A stretch of 64,000 bases of DNA, taken from the NCBI RefSeq assembly GCF_000708715.2, contig NZ_JENB01000026.1, positions 1-64,000 of the forward strand. Direction: 5' to 3'. A program made the position numbers and the translations under genes. Shown one piece after another: positions 10,071 through 17,270 of this stretch. The DNA is from Pseudomonas putida W15Oct28 (GTDB lineage Bacteria > Pseudomonadota > Gammaproteobacteria > Pseudomonadales > Pseudomonadaceae). Under the pieces are notes generated by a model that was not told where the DNA came from, did no database searches, and was given only the letters and a program-made list of their open reading frames with translations. Numbering within the stretch: position 1 is the stretch's first letter; each line of letters begins with the position of its first letter.

Positions 10071-12527
10071 ATGAAGGGACATCGCACACTCGAAGCGCCG
10101 AAGTTGCTCGGCATTACCTGGCCCTTCATCGCCGTTGTGGTCTTCCAGGTGGCACTGGGCAGCCTCAGCCTTTATACGCTCTCGGCTGTGCGCGCCTATG
10201 TCGCGGGCGAAAGCCTGTGGTCGAAGGCGCAGAAAGACGCCATCTACTACCTCAACCTGTACGCCGACACCCGCGACGACAGCACTTACCAGCGCTATCG
10301 CCAGGCCATCACCGTGCCCCAGGGCGACCACCAGCTGCGCGAGGTGCTCGACCAACCCATCCCCGACCTGGAAGCTGCTCGCCAAGCCGTCCTGCAAGGC
10401 GGCAACCATCCCGACGATGTCGAGCGGATCATCTGGTTCTACCGTAACTTCCGCAACATCAGCTACATGCAGACAGCCATCGATTACTGGGATATTGGCG
10501 ACGACTACCTGGCCAAGCTGGATGTGCTGGCCGGCGAGATGCGCCAGAGCTTTGCCAGTGGCCCGGTCGGCGCCCAGGCCGTCAATGCCTGGAAGGCCCG
10601 CATCGTCACCATCAACGAAGGGGTCACGCCCGCTGCCAAAGCGTTCAGCGATGCCTTGGGCGAAGGCTCGCGCATGTTGTTGCGGGTGCTGCTGATCACC
10701 AACCTGCTGACAGCGATGTTTCTCATTACCATCGCCTGGCGGCGCTCCAGCAAGCTTCTGGCCCAGCGTCAGGCGTTTGCCACCGCCCTGCAGGCAGAGA
10801 AAGAGCGCGCACAGACCACCTTGCAGGCCATTGGCGATGCGGTCATTACAGCCGACGTGGATGGCTGCATCGGCTACATGAACCCGGCCGCCGAGCAACT
10901 GACCCACTGGCAGTCTGGCCAGGCCCAGGGCCTGCCACTGTCGGCGCTGTTCAGCCTGGTGGACGAGCAGGCCGAGGAAGATGGCCGCAGCCTGGTCGAA
11001 CAGGTGCTTAGCGGCAGCCTCAAGGGTGGCTCCGATCATGCCCGGCTGATCCAGCGCCTGGACGGCAGCACCGTGTCGATCAACCTGGTGGGCTCGCCGA
11101 TCGTCAGTGACGGCCAGCTCAGTGGCATCGTGCTGGTGCTGCATGACATGACCCAGGAGCGCCAGTACATCGCCAACCTGTCCTGGCAGGCCACCCATGA
11201 CGCCCTGACCGGCCTGGCCAACCGCCGTGAGTTCGAATACCGCCTGGAGCAGGCGCTGAACGGCCTTGCGCGCCAGGCCGGGCGGCATTCGCTGATGTTC
11301 CTGGACCTCGACCAGTTCAAGCTGGTGAACGACACCTGCGGCCATGCCGCGGGCGACGAATTGCTGCGGCACATCTGCGCCGTGCTGCAATCTGGCCTGC
11401 GCGAAGGTGACACGCTGGCCCGGCTGGGTGGCGACGAGTTTGGGGTGTTGCTGGAGAGTTGCCCGCCTGACCAGGCCGAGCGCATTGCCGAGCAACTGCG
11501 CCAGATGGTGCAAAGCCTGCACTTCGTGTGGAAGGGGCGGCCGTTCGTCACCACGGTCAGTATCGGCCTGGTGCACATGGCCCAGGCCCCTGGCACCCTC
11601 GAAACCTCGCTGCGCGCCGCCGACATGGCCTGCTACATGGCCAAGGAGAAGGGGCGCAACCGCGTGCAGGTGTACCACGCCGACGACAGCGAGCTGTCCA
11701 TGCGTTTTGGCGAAATGGCCTGGATCCAGCGCTTGCACGTGGCCCTGGAAGAAAACCGCTTCTGCCTGTACGCACAGGAAATTGCCCCGCTGAAAACCTT
11801 CGAAGGCCCAGGCCACATCGAAATCCTGCTGCGCCTGTACGACGAAAGTGGTCGCACCATCCTGCCCAGCAGCTTCATCCCTGCGGCCGAGCGCTACGGC
11901 CTGATGACTGCGCTGGACCGCTGGGTTGTGCGCAATGTGTTCCAGGTGGTGCGCCAATGCCTGGACGAAGGCCGCGAAGGGCCGCTGTCGATCTGCGCGA
12001 TAAACCTGTCGGGCTCCAGCATCGGCGATGACAAGTTCCTTGAATACCTGCAGCGGATGTTTGTCGAGTACGCCATCCCGCCGCGGATGATCTGTTTCGA
12101 AATTACCGAAACCAGCGCCATTGCCAACCTGGGCAGTGCCATTCGCTTCATCAACGAGTTGAAGGGGCTGGGCTGCCGCTTCTCGCTCGATGATTTCTGC
12201 GCCGGCATGTCGTCGTTCGCCTACCTCAAGCATTTGCCCGTGGATTACCTGAAGATCGACGGCAGTTTCGTCAAGGACATGCTCGACGACCCGGTCAACC
12301 GGGCCATGGTCGAGGTCATCAATCACATCGGTCATGTCATGGGGAAGCGCACCATCGCCGAGTTCGTCGAAACTCCCTTGATCGAGCAGGCCCTGCAGGA
12401 AATAGGCGTGGATTACGCCCAGGGTTACCTGATCGAACGCCCCCAGGTGTTCACCTGTGACAGTCTGCAGCGCCAACGGATCGCCGCCCGGCCTCTGTTG
12501 CAGCGGGCGCCTGGCACGTTTCGCTAG
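10071..12527 (+). CDS. Membrane-bound GGDEF-EAL protein with PAS domain (c-di-GMP metabolism)
   Basis: An 818-residue protein. It has a membrane segment near residues 15-37, a periplasmic helical region, a second segment near 205-225, a PAS domain (about 250-360), a GGDEF domain and an EAL domain. The GGDEF motif is intact at 453-457, with an inhibitory-site RxxD (R444-D447) five residues upstream, so the cyclase looks active and feedback-regulated. The EAL half has EILLR (584-588), FEITET, and AEFVET, consistent with phosphodiesterase ligands, but the catalytic loop reads DDFCAGMSS instead of the usual DDFGTGYSS. The layout recalls the P. aeruginosa biofilm-dispersal protein RbdA. The TenA-like gene follows after 30 bases. 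Confidence 0.9.
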   Translation: MKGHRTLEAPKLLGITWPFIAVVVFQVALGSLSLYTLSAVRAYVAGESLWSKAQKDAIYYLNLYADTRDDSTYQRYRQAITVPQGDHQLREVLDQPIPDLEAARQAVLQGGNHPDDVERIIWFYRNFRNISYMQTAIDYWDIGDDYLAKLDVLAGEMRQSFASGPVGAQAVNAWKARIVTINEGVTPAAKAFSDALGEGSRMLLRVLLITNLLTAMFLITIAWRRSSKLLAQRQAFATALQAEKERAQTTLQAIGDAVITADVDGCIGYMNPAAEQLTHWQSGQAQGLPLSALFSLVDEQAEEDGRSLVEQVLSGSLKGGSDHARLIQRLDGSTVSINLVGSPIVSDGQLSGIVLVLHDMTQERQYIANLSWQATHDALTGLANRREFEYRLEQALNGLARQAGRHSLMFLDLDQFKLVNDTCGHAAGDELLRHICAVLQSGLREGDTLARLGGDEFGVLLESCPPDQAERIAEQLRQMVQSLHFVWKGRPFVTTVSIGLVHMAQAPGTLETSLRAADMACYMAKEKGRNRVQVYHADDSELSMRFGEMAWIQRLHVALEENRFCLYAQEIAPLKTFEGPGHIEILLRLYDESGRTILPSSFIPAAERYGLMTALDRWVVRNVFQVVRQCLDEGREGPLSICAINLSGSSIGDDKFLEYLQRMFVEYAIPPRMICFEITETSAIANLGSAIRFINELKGLGCRFSLDDFCAGMSSFAYLKHLPVDYLKIDGSFVKDMLDDPVNRAMVEVINHIGHVMGKRTIAEFVETPLIEQALQEIGVDYAQGYLIERPQVFTCDSLQRQRIAARPLLQRAPGTFR

Positions 12528-12557
12528 CGAGAAATCACAAGGATCAAGGAGCTGAAA

Positions 12558-13343
12558 GTGATTGATGCATTCGTTCGTATCGGGCCTTTGATGGACCCCG
12601 CCAGCTATCCCCAATGGGCCCAGCAACTGATTGAAGACTGCCGTGAGAGCAAGCGCCGGGTGGTGGAACACGAGTTCTACGCGCGCCTGCGCGACGGCCA
12701 GCTCAAGCAGTCGACCATTCGTCAGTACCTGATCGGTGGCTGGCCGGTGGTGGAACAGTTTTCGCTGTACATGGCCCATAACCTGACCAAGACCCGCTAC
12801 GGCCGCCATCAGGGCGAAGACATGGCGCGGCGCTGGCTGATGCGCAACATCCGCGTCGAGCTCAACCATGCCGACTACTGGGTGAACTGGTGCCAGGCCC
12901 ATGGCGTGCACCTGCATGAGCTGCAGGCCCAGGAAGTGCCCCCCGAGCTGAACGGCCTGAACGACTGGTGCTGGCGCGTGTGCGCCACCGAGAACCTGGC
13001 CATTTCGATGGCGGCGACCAACTACGCCATCGAAGGGGCGACGGGGGAATGGTCGGCGGTGGTGTGCTCTACCGATACCTATGCCCAGGGTTTCCCCGAG
13101 GAAGGGCGCAAGCGGGCGATGAAGTGGCTGAAGATGCATGCCCAGTATGACGACGCGCACCCGTGGGAGGCGCTGGAGATCATCTGCACCCTGGCCGGCG
13201 AGAACCCGACCCTGGGGCTGCGTACCGAATTGCGCAGGGCTATTTGCAAGAGTTATGACTGCATGTACCTGTTTCTGGAACGGTGCATGCAGCTGGAAGG
13301 GCGCCAGCAAGGCCGTTTGCGCCCGGCGTTGGCGGCGGGCTGA
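12558..13343 (+). CDS. TenA/PqqC-like protein, candidate diiron oxidase
   Basis: A 261-residue helical protein of the TenA/heme-oxygenase-like fold. Such proteins are often called TenA transcriptional regulators, but the sequence carries a plausible metal-ligand set: E66 and H74 (VVEQFSLYMAH), E159 (NYAIEG), and H194, D198, H201 in HAQYDDAH. That last HxxxDxxH pattern is typical of heme-oxygenase-like diiron oxidases and oxygenases such as CADD. The start is GTG, preceded by AAGGAG at good spacing. It lies 30 bases after the GGDEF-EAL gene and is probably co-transcribed with it. The substrate is unknown; TenA-like thiaminase activity is a less favoured alternative. Confidence 0.75.
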   Translation: MIDAFVRIGPLMDPASYPQWAQQLIEDCRESKRRVVEHEFYARLRDGQLKQSTIRQYLIGGWPVVEQFSLYMAHNLTKTRYGRHQGEDMARRWLMRNIRVELNHADYWVNWCQAHGVHLHELQAQEVPPELNGLNDWCWRVCATENLAISMAATNYAIEGATGEWSAVVCSTDTYAQGFPEEGRKRAMKWLKMHAQYDDAHPWEALEIICTLAGENPTLGLRTELRRAICKSYDCMYLFLERCMQLEGRQQGRLRPALAAG

Positions 13344-13356
13344 CCTTTCGCCTGTA

Positions 13357-13454
13357 CCGGCCTCTTCGCGGGCTTGCCCGCTCCCACAGGTAGGGCGCAG
13401 TCCTTGAGGGTTGCGGTGATCCTGTGGGAGCGGGCAAGCCCGCGAAGAGGCCGG
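13357..13454. repeat. Paired REP-like inverted repeat
   Basis: Type-1 REP pair with arms of about 35 bases (CCGGCCTCTTCGCGGGC, then TTGCCCGCTCCCACAGG) around about 28 bases. It lies between the convergent TenA-like gene and yciK-like gene. Confidence 0.85.
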
Positions 13455-13461
13455 AGCAGGT

Positions 13462-14202
13462 TTACTGGGCGTTGAGCGCCTGCCCGTTCACTGCTTTGCT
13501 GTCCGGCCCCATCAGGTACAGGTACACCGGCATGATCTCTTCTGGCAGCGGGTTGTTCTGCGGGTTTTCGCTGGGGTAGGCCTGGGCCCGCATCGCCGTG
13601 CGCGTGGCGCCCGGGTTGATGCTGTTGGAACGCACGGGTGCCACGCCTTCCAGTTCGTCGGCCAGGGTCTGCATCAGGCCCTCGGTGGCGAACTTCGACA
13701 CGCCATACGCGCCCCAGTAGGCCCGACCCTTGCGCCCGACGCTGCTGCTGGTGAACACCACCGAGGCGTCTTCCGACAGCTTCAGCAGTGGCAGCAGGGT
13801 GCTGGTGAGCATGAAGGTGGCATCGACGTTGATGTGCATCACGCGCATGAAGTTGTCGCCCGACAACTGCTCCAGCGGCGTGCGCGGGCCGATGATCGAG
13901 GCATTGTTCAGCAGGCCGTCCAGGCGGCCGAACTGGTCTTCGATCATCACGGCCAGCTCGTCGTACTGGTGGGGCAGGGCGGTTTCCAGGTTGAACGGGA
14001 TGACCACCGGCTGCGGGTGCCCGGCAGCTTCGATCTGGTCGTAGACCTCGTTCAGGTTGGCCTCGGTCTTGCCCAGCAGCAGCACGGTGGCGCCCAGGGC
14101 AGCGTAGGCCTTGGCAGCCGCGGCACCAATGCCGCGGCCGGCGCCGGTAACCAGGATGACCCGGCCTTGCAGCAGGTCGGGACGGGCGGTGTAGTCGAAC
14201 AT
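13462..14202 (-). CDS. yciK: YciK-family short-chain dehydrogenase/reductase
   Basis: A 246-residue SDR starting MFDYTARPDLLQGRVILVTG. It shows the cofactor motif TGAGRGIG, the structural LNNAS motif, a catalytic serine in SSSVGRKGRA and the YxxxK pair in AYGVSKFA. YciK enzymes are oxidoreductases of uncertain substrate. The frame is open further upstream into the neighbouring repeat, but homology starts at the ATG at 14200-14202. It is the third gene of a minus-strand group after ubiG and mupP, separated from mupP by a repeat. Confidence 0.88.
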   Translation of the reverse strand: MFDYTARPDLLQGRVILVTGAGRGIGAAAAKAYAALGATVLLLGKTEANLNEVYDQIEAAGHPQPVVIPFNLETALPHQYDELAVMIEDQFGRLDGLLNNASIIGPRTPLEQLSGDNFMRVMHINVDATFMLTSTLLPLLKLSEDASVVFTSSSVGRKGRAYWGAYGVSKFATEGLMQTLADELEGVAPVRSNSINPGATRTAMRAQAYPSENPQNNPLPEEIMPVYLYLMGPDSKAVNGQALNAQ

Positions 14203-14239
14203 TGTAAATTCCCTATGTATGGCGCAACACAGCCTCTGA

Positions 14240-14318
14240 GGGAGCGGGCATGCCCGCGAAGCAGGCACCGCGGTGGATGGCACCGGCTTCGCCGGTGTTC
14301 GCGGGCATGCCCGCTCCC
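14240..14318. repeat. Paired REP-like inverted repeat, short-centre variant
   Basis: Arms GGGAGCGGGCATGCCCGCGAA (14240-14260) and its exact complement (14298-14318) flank a centre that itself contains an inverted CACCGGC/GCCGGTG hairpin. The same design recurs at 20120-20210, so this is a distinct sub-type of the type-1 REP pair. Confidence 0.8.
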
Positions 14319-14345
14319 ACAGGGTCTGGAGTCAGCCGTTGCGAC

Positions 14346-15023
14346 TCAGCAGCCGCACAACGCGCTGTCGATCACTTTGCGCAGTTCCAGCGGGTGGTCC
14401 ACCACCACGTCGGCGCCCCAGTTGTTGGGGTTGTCCTCTGGATGAATATAGCCGTAGCGCACCGCTGCCGTGCGGGTGCCGGCGTCGCGGCCAGACTCGA
14501 TGTCGCGCAGGTCGTCGCCGACGAACAGCACAGTGGCAGGGTCCAGGCCCAGCGTCGTGCAGGCCAGGGTCAGCGGCTCGGGGTCGGGTTTGCTGTTTTT
14601 CACGTGGTCCGGGCAGATCAGCAGTGCCGAGCGCTCGGCCAGGCCCAGCTGCTGCATGATCGGCTCGGCGAAGCGCAACGGCTTGTTGGTGACCACGCCC
14701 CACAGCAGGTTGCCTTTCTCGATGTCGGCCAGCAGCTCGGCCATGCCGTCGAACAGCTTGCTGTGCACCGCGCAGTCGCGCTGGTAGCGCTCCAGAAACT
14801 CCAGGCGCAGGGCCTCGAAGCCTTCGGCTTCCGGGTCCATGGCAAACGTAGTGGCAACCATGGCGCGGGCGCCGCCAGAGATCACACCGCGGATCAGGTT
14901 ATCGTCAATGGCCGGCAGGCCGCGCTCGGCGAGCATGGCCTGGCAGATGGCGATGAAGTCCGGCGCCGTGTCGAGCAAGGTGCCGTCCATGTCGAAGAGT
15001 ACTGCTCGCAAACGCATGCTCAT
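14346..15023 (-). CDS. mupP: N-acetylmuramic acid 6-phosphate phosphatase (HAD family)
   Basis: A 225-residue HAD phosphatase with motif I DMDGTLLDT (nucleophile D11, acid/base D13) and motif IV GDDLRDIESGRDAG. It looks like phosphoglycolate phosphatase, but in Pseudomonas the paralogue encoded beside ubiG is MupP. MupP dephosphorylates MurNAc-6-phosphate in the peptidoglycan recycling route that bypasses de novo UDP-MurNAc synthesis. The assignment rests mainly on this gene neighbourhood. Its ATG overlaps the ubiG stop (ATGA), which indicates translational coupling. Phosphoglycolate phosphatase is the alternative. Confidence 0.85.
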   Translation of the reverse strand: MSMRLRAVLFDMDGTLLDTAPDFIAICQAMLAERGLPAIDDNLIRGVISGGARAMVATTFAMDPEAEGFEALRLEFLERYQRDCAVHSKLFDGMAELLADIEKGNLLWGVVTNKPLRFAEPIMQQLGLAERSALLICPDHVKNSKPDPEPLTLACTTLGLDPATVLFVGDDLRDIESGRDAGTRTAAVRYGYIHPEDNPNNWGADVVVDHPLELRKVIDSALCGC

Positions 15024-15718
15024 TCCTCGCGCAGGGTCTGGATCATGTAGTTGACGTCGACGTCGCTGTTGAGCTTGTAGTGCTTGGTCAGCGGGTTGTA
15101 GGTCAGGCCGATGATGTCTTTCACCTCCAGGCCGGCAACGCGGCTCCAGGCGCCCAGCTCGGACGGGCGGATGAACTTCTTGAAGTCGTGGGTGCCGCGC
15201 GGCAGCATCTTCAGGATGTACTCGGCGCCGACGATGGCCAGCAGGTAGGCCTTGGGGTTGCGGTTGATGGTGGAGAAGAACACCTGGCCGCCTGGCTTGA
15301 CCATGCGGTAGCAGGCGCGAATGACCGAGGACGGATCGGGCACGTGTTCGAGCATTTCCAGGCAGGTGACCACGTCGAACTGTTCAGGCATCTCTTCGGC
15401 CAGGTCTTCGGCGGTGATCTGCCGGTATTCCACCTGCACGCCGGACTCCAGCTGGTGCAACTGGGCCACGGCCAGTGGAGCTTCGCCCATGTCGATACCG
15501 GTCACCGTGGCGCCGCGCAGGGCCATGGCTTCGCTGAGGATGCCGCCGCCGCAGCCTACGTCCAGCACTTTCTTGCCGGCCAGGTTGGCCCGCTCGTCGA
15601 TCCAGTTGACGCGCAGCGGGTTGATTTCGTGCAGCGGCTTGAACTCGCTTTCGCGGTCCCACCAGCGGTGGGCCAGCGCTTCGAACTTGGCGATTTCGGC
15701 GCGGTCGACGTTGCTCAT
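15020..15718 (-). CDS. ubiG: Ubiquinone biosynthesis O-methyltransferase UbiG
   Basis: A 232-residue SAM-dependent methyltransferase starting MSNVDRAEIAKFEALAHRWW. The SAM motif LDVGCGGGILSE, the post-motif VTCLEMLEHVPDP and the UbiG-specific GTHDFKKFIRPSEL are present. UbiG carries out both O-methylations in ubiquinone synthesis. The frame is open upstream, but the start at 15716-15718 matches the family. It is divergent from mtnA with a 110-base gap and overlaps mupP by 4 bases. Confidence 0.94.
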   Translation of the reverse strand: MSNVDRAEIAKFEALAHRWWDRESEFKPLHEINPLRVNWIDERANLAGKKVLDVGCGGGILSEAMALRGATVTGIDMGEAPLAVAQLHQLESGVQVEYRQITAEDLAEEMPEQFDVVTCLEMLEHVPDPSSVIRACYRMVKPGGQVFFSTINRNPKAYLLAIVGAEYILKMLPRGTHDFKKFIRPSELGAWSRVAGLEVKDIIGLTYNPLTKHYKLNSDVDVNYMIQTLREE

Positions 15719-15828
15719 TGAACAGTCCTCTGAAACTTCGCAAAATTGCGCCGGAGTATACCCGAGCGCTCGGCCCCCAGGGTCGCTATAATCGCCGGCT
15801 TTTGACATGCGAACGACGGGGAGAGGCG

Positions 15829-16905
15829 ATGCGCGAGCGACTTTTGGCGGCGGAGAAGGTGACCGGGATCCGCTGGCAGGGCGGCATCTTGCACCTGCTC
15901 GACCAGCGCCTGCTGCCGTCGGAAGAACGCTGGCTGGCCTGCGACAATGTTGCGCAGGTGGCGGCGGCAATCCGCGACATGGCGGTGCGCGGCGCCTCGG
16001 CCATCGGCATTGCTGCCGCCTACGGCCTGGTGCTGGCCCTGGAAGAGCGGCTGGCAGAGGGTGGCGACTGGGAAATGGACCTGGAAGAAGACTTCCTCAC
16101 CCTGGCCGAGGCACGCCCCACGGCGGCCAACCTGTTCTGGGCGCTGAACCGCATGCGTGAGCGCCTGCTGCGCCTGCGCCCGGATGAAGACGTGCTGGCA
16201 GCGCTGGAGGCAGAAGCGGTGGCCATCCACGAAAGCGACCGTGAAGCCAACCTGACCATGGCCCAGCAAGGCATCGAGCTGATTCGCCGTCACCAGGGCA
16301 ATGCCCAGACCCTGCTTACCTACGGCAATGCCGGTGCCCTGGCCAGTGGCGGTTTCGGTACCGCGCTGGGGGTGATTCGCGCCGGCTACCTGGAGGGTAT
16401 GGTCGAGCGGGTGTATGCCGGCGAGACCCGCCCGTGGCTGCAAGGCTCGCGCCTGACGGCCTGGGAGCTGGCCAACGAGGGCATTCCGGTGACCCTGTGC
16501 GCCGACTCGGCGCTGGCGCACCTGATGAAGACCAAGGGCATCACCTGGGTGGTGGTGGGCGCGGACTGCATCGCTGCCAACGGCGACGTGGCCAGCAAGA
16601 TCGGCACCTACCAGTTGGCGGTCAGCGCCATGCACCATGGTGTGCGCTTCATGGTAGTGGCGCCGAGCACCAGCATCGACCTGAACCTGGCCACCGGCGA
16701 GGATATCCCGCTGGAAGAGCGTGACGCCGACGAGTGGCTGGACTTTGGCGGTGCCCCGGCGGTGGCGGATGTCGAGGTGTTCAACCCGGTGTTCGACGTA
16801 ACCCCGGCCGACCTGATCGACGTGATCGTGACCGAGCGCGGCATCGTCGAGCGCCCGGATGCTGCCAAGCTGGCCCAGCTGATCTGCCGCAAGCGCCTGC
16901 ACTGA
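15829..16905 (+). CDS. mtnA: S-methyl-5-thioribose-1-phosphate isomerase
   Basis: A 358-residue protein of the methionine salvage pathway that converts methylthioribose-1-phosphate to methylthioribulose-1-phosphate. Start MRERLLAAEKVTG follows GGGGAGAGG; a perfect TATAAT lies at 15787-15792 in the gap to divergent ubiG, without a clear -35. Family motifs include RGASAIGIAAAYG and NGDVASKIGTYQLA. Two positions are unusual: the segment that normally reads TxCN around the catalytic cysteine is TYGNAG here (G166), and the GADRI segment reads GADCI, with the catalytic aspartate (D246) kept and C247 beside it. The rest is full-length and well conserved. Confidence 0.9.
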   Translation: MRERLLAAEKVTGIRWQGGILHLLDQRLLPSEERWLACDNVAQVAAAIRDMAVRGASAIGIAAAYGLVLALEERLAEGGDWEMDLEEDFLTLAEARPTAANLFWALNRMRERLLRLRPDEDVLAALEAEAVAIHESDREANLTMAQQGIELIRRHQGNAQTLLTYGNAGALASGGFGTALGVIRAGYLEGMVERVYAGETRPWLQGSRLTAWELANEGIPVTLCADSALAHLMKTKGITWVVVGADCIAANGDVASKIGTYQLAVSAMHHGVRFMVVAPSTSIDLNLATGEDIPLEERDADEWLDFGGAPAVADVEVFNPVFDVTPADLIDVIVTERGIVERPDAAKLAQLICRKRLH

Positions 16906-16915
16906 TTTTGTGCTG

Positions 16916-17025
16916 CCTGTACCGGCCTCTTCGCGGGCTTGCCCGCTCCCACAGGGATATTCATGGCCTGAGGGCAGTAGGTGAACCTGTGGGAGCGGGC
17001 GAGCCCGCGAAGAGGCCGGTACAGG
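16916..17025. repeat. Paired REP-like inverted repeat
   Basis: Type-1 REP pair with arms of about 37 bases, CCTGTACCGGCCTCTTCGCG outward and the GCCCGCTCCCACAGG end inward. It follows the mtnA stop by 10 bases. Confidence 0.85.
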
Positions 17026-17270
17026 CAATAAAAAATCAAGATTCAAACCCCTCTGAGACCACCTGGCACATCTCCCCACCGCCCCCGCCTTTGTGATAAC
17101 ATCCGGCAGTTTCCAAGACCGCCCATCACGGCGGCCTTCATTGCGCAGATCCATGGCACAACTCATTGATTTGTCGTAAGTCGTCGCACGCTTATACGCT
17201 GCGGCGGCGAGCTTCGTTCGGCCCTTGATGGAGCTGCGAAGTTTCACCAGAAAAAGGAATCAGGCTTCTC
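17026..17270 (+). promoter_or_regulatory. gyrA upstream region
   Basis: This 245-base stretch between the REP pair and gyrA has no convincing reading frame. It must hold the gyrA promoter. Candidate -10 sequences are GATAAC near 17094 and TATACG near 17193, neither with a good -35, so no single promoter is claimed. A purine-rich AAAAAGGAA sits about a dozen bases before the gyrA ATG. Confidence 0.35.

Noticed and set aside
10014..13310. Minus-strand frame of over 1,000 codons across the GGDEF-EAL and TenA-like genes
   Set aside because: An antisense shadow caused by high GC at third codon positions; the plus-strand proteins have full domain signatures.
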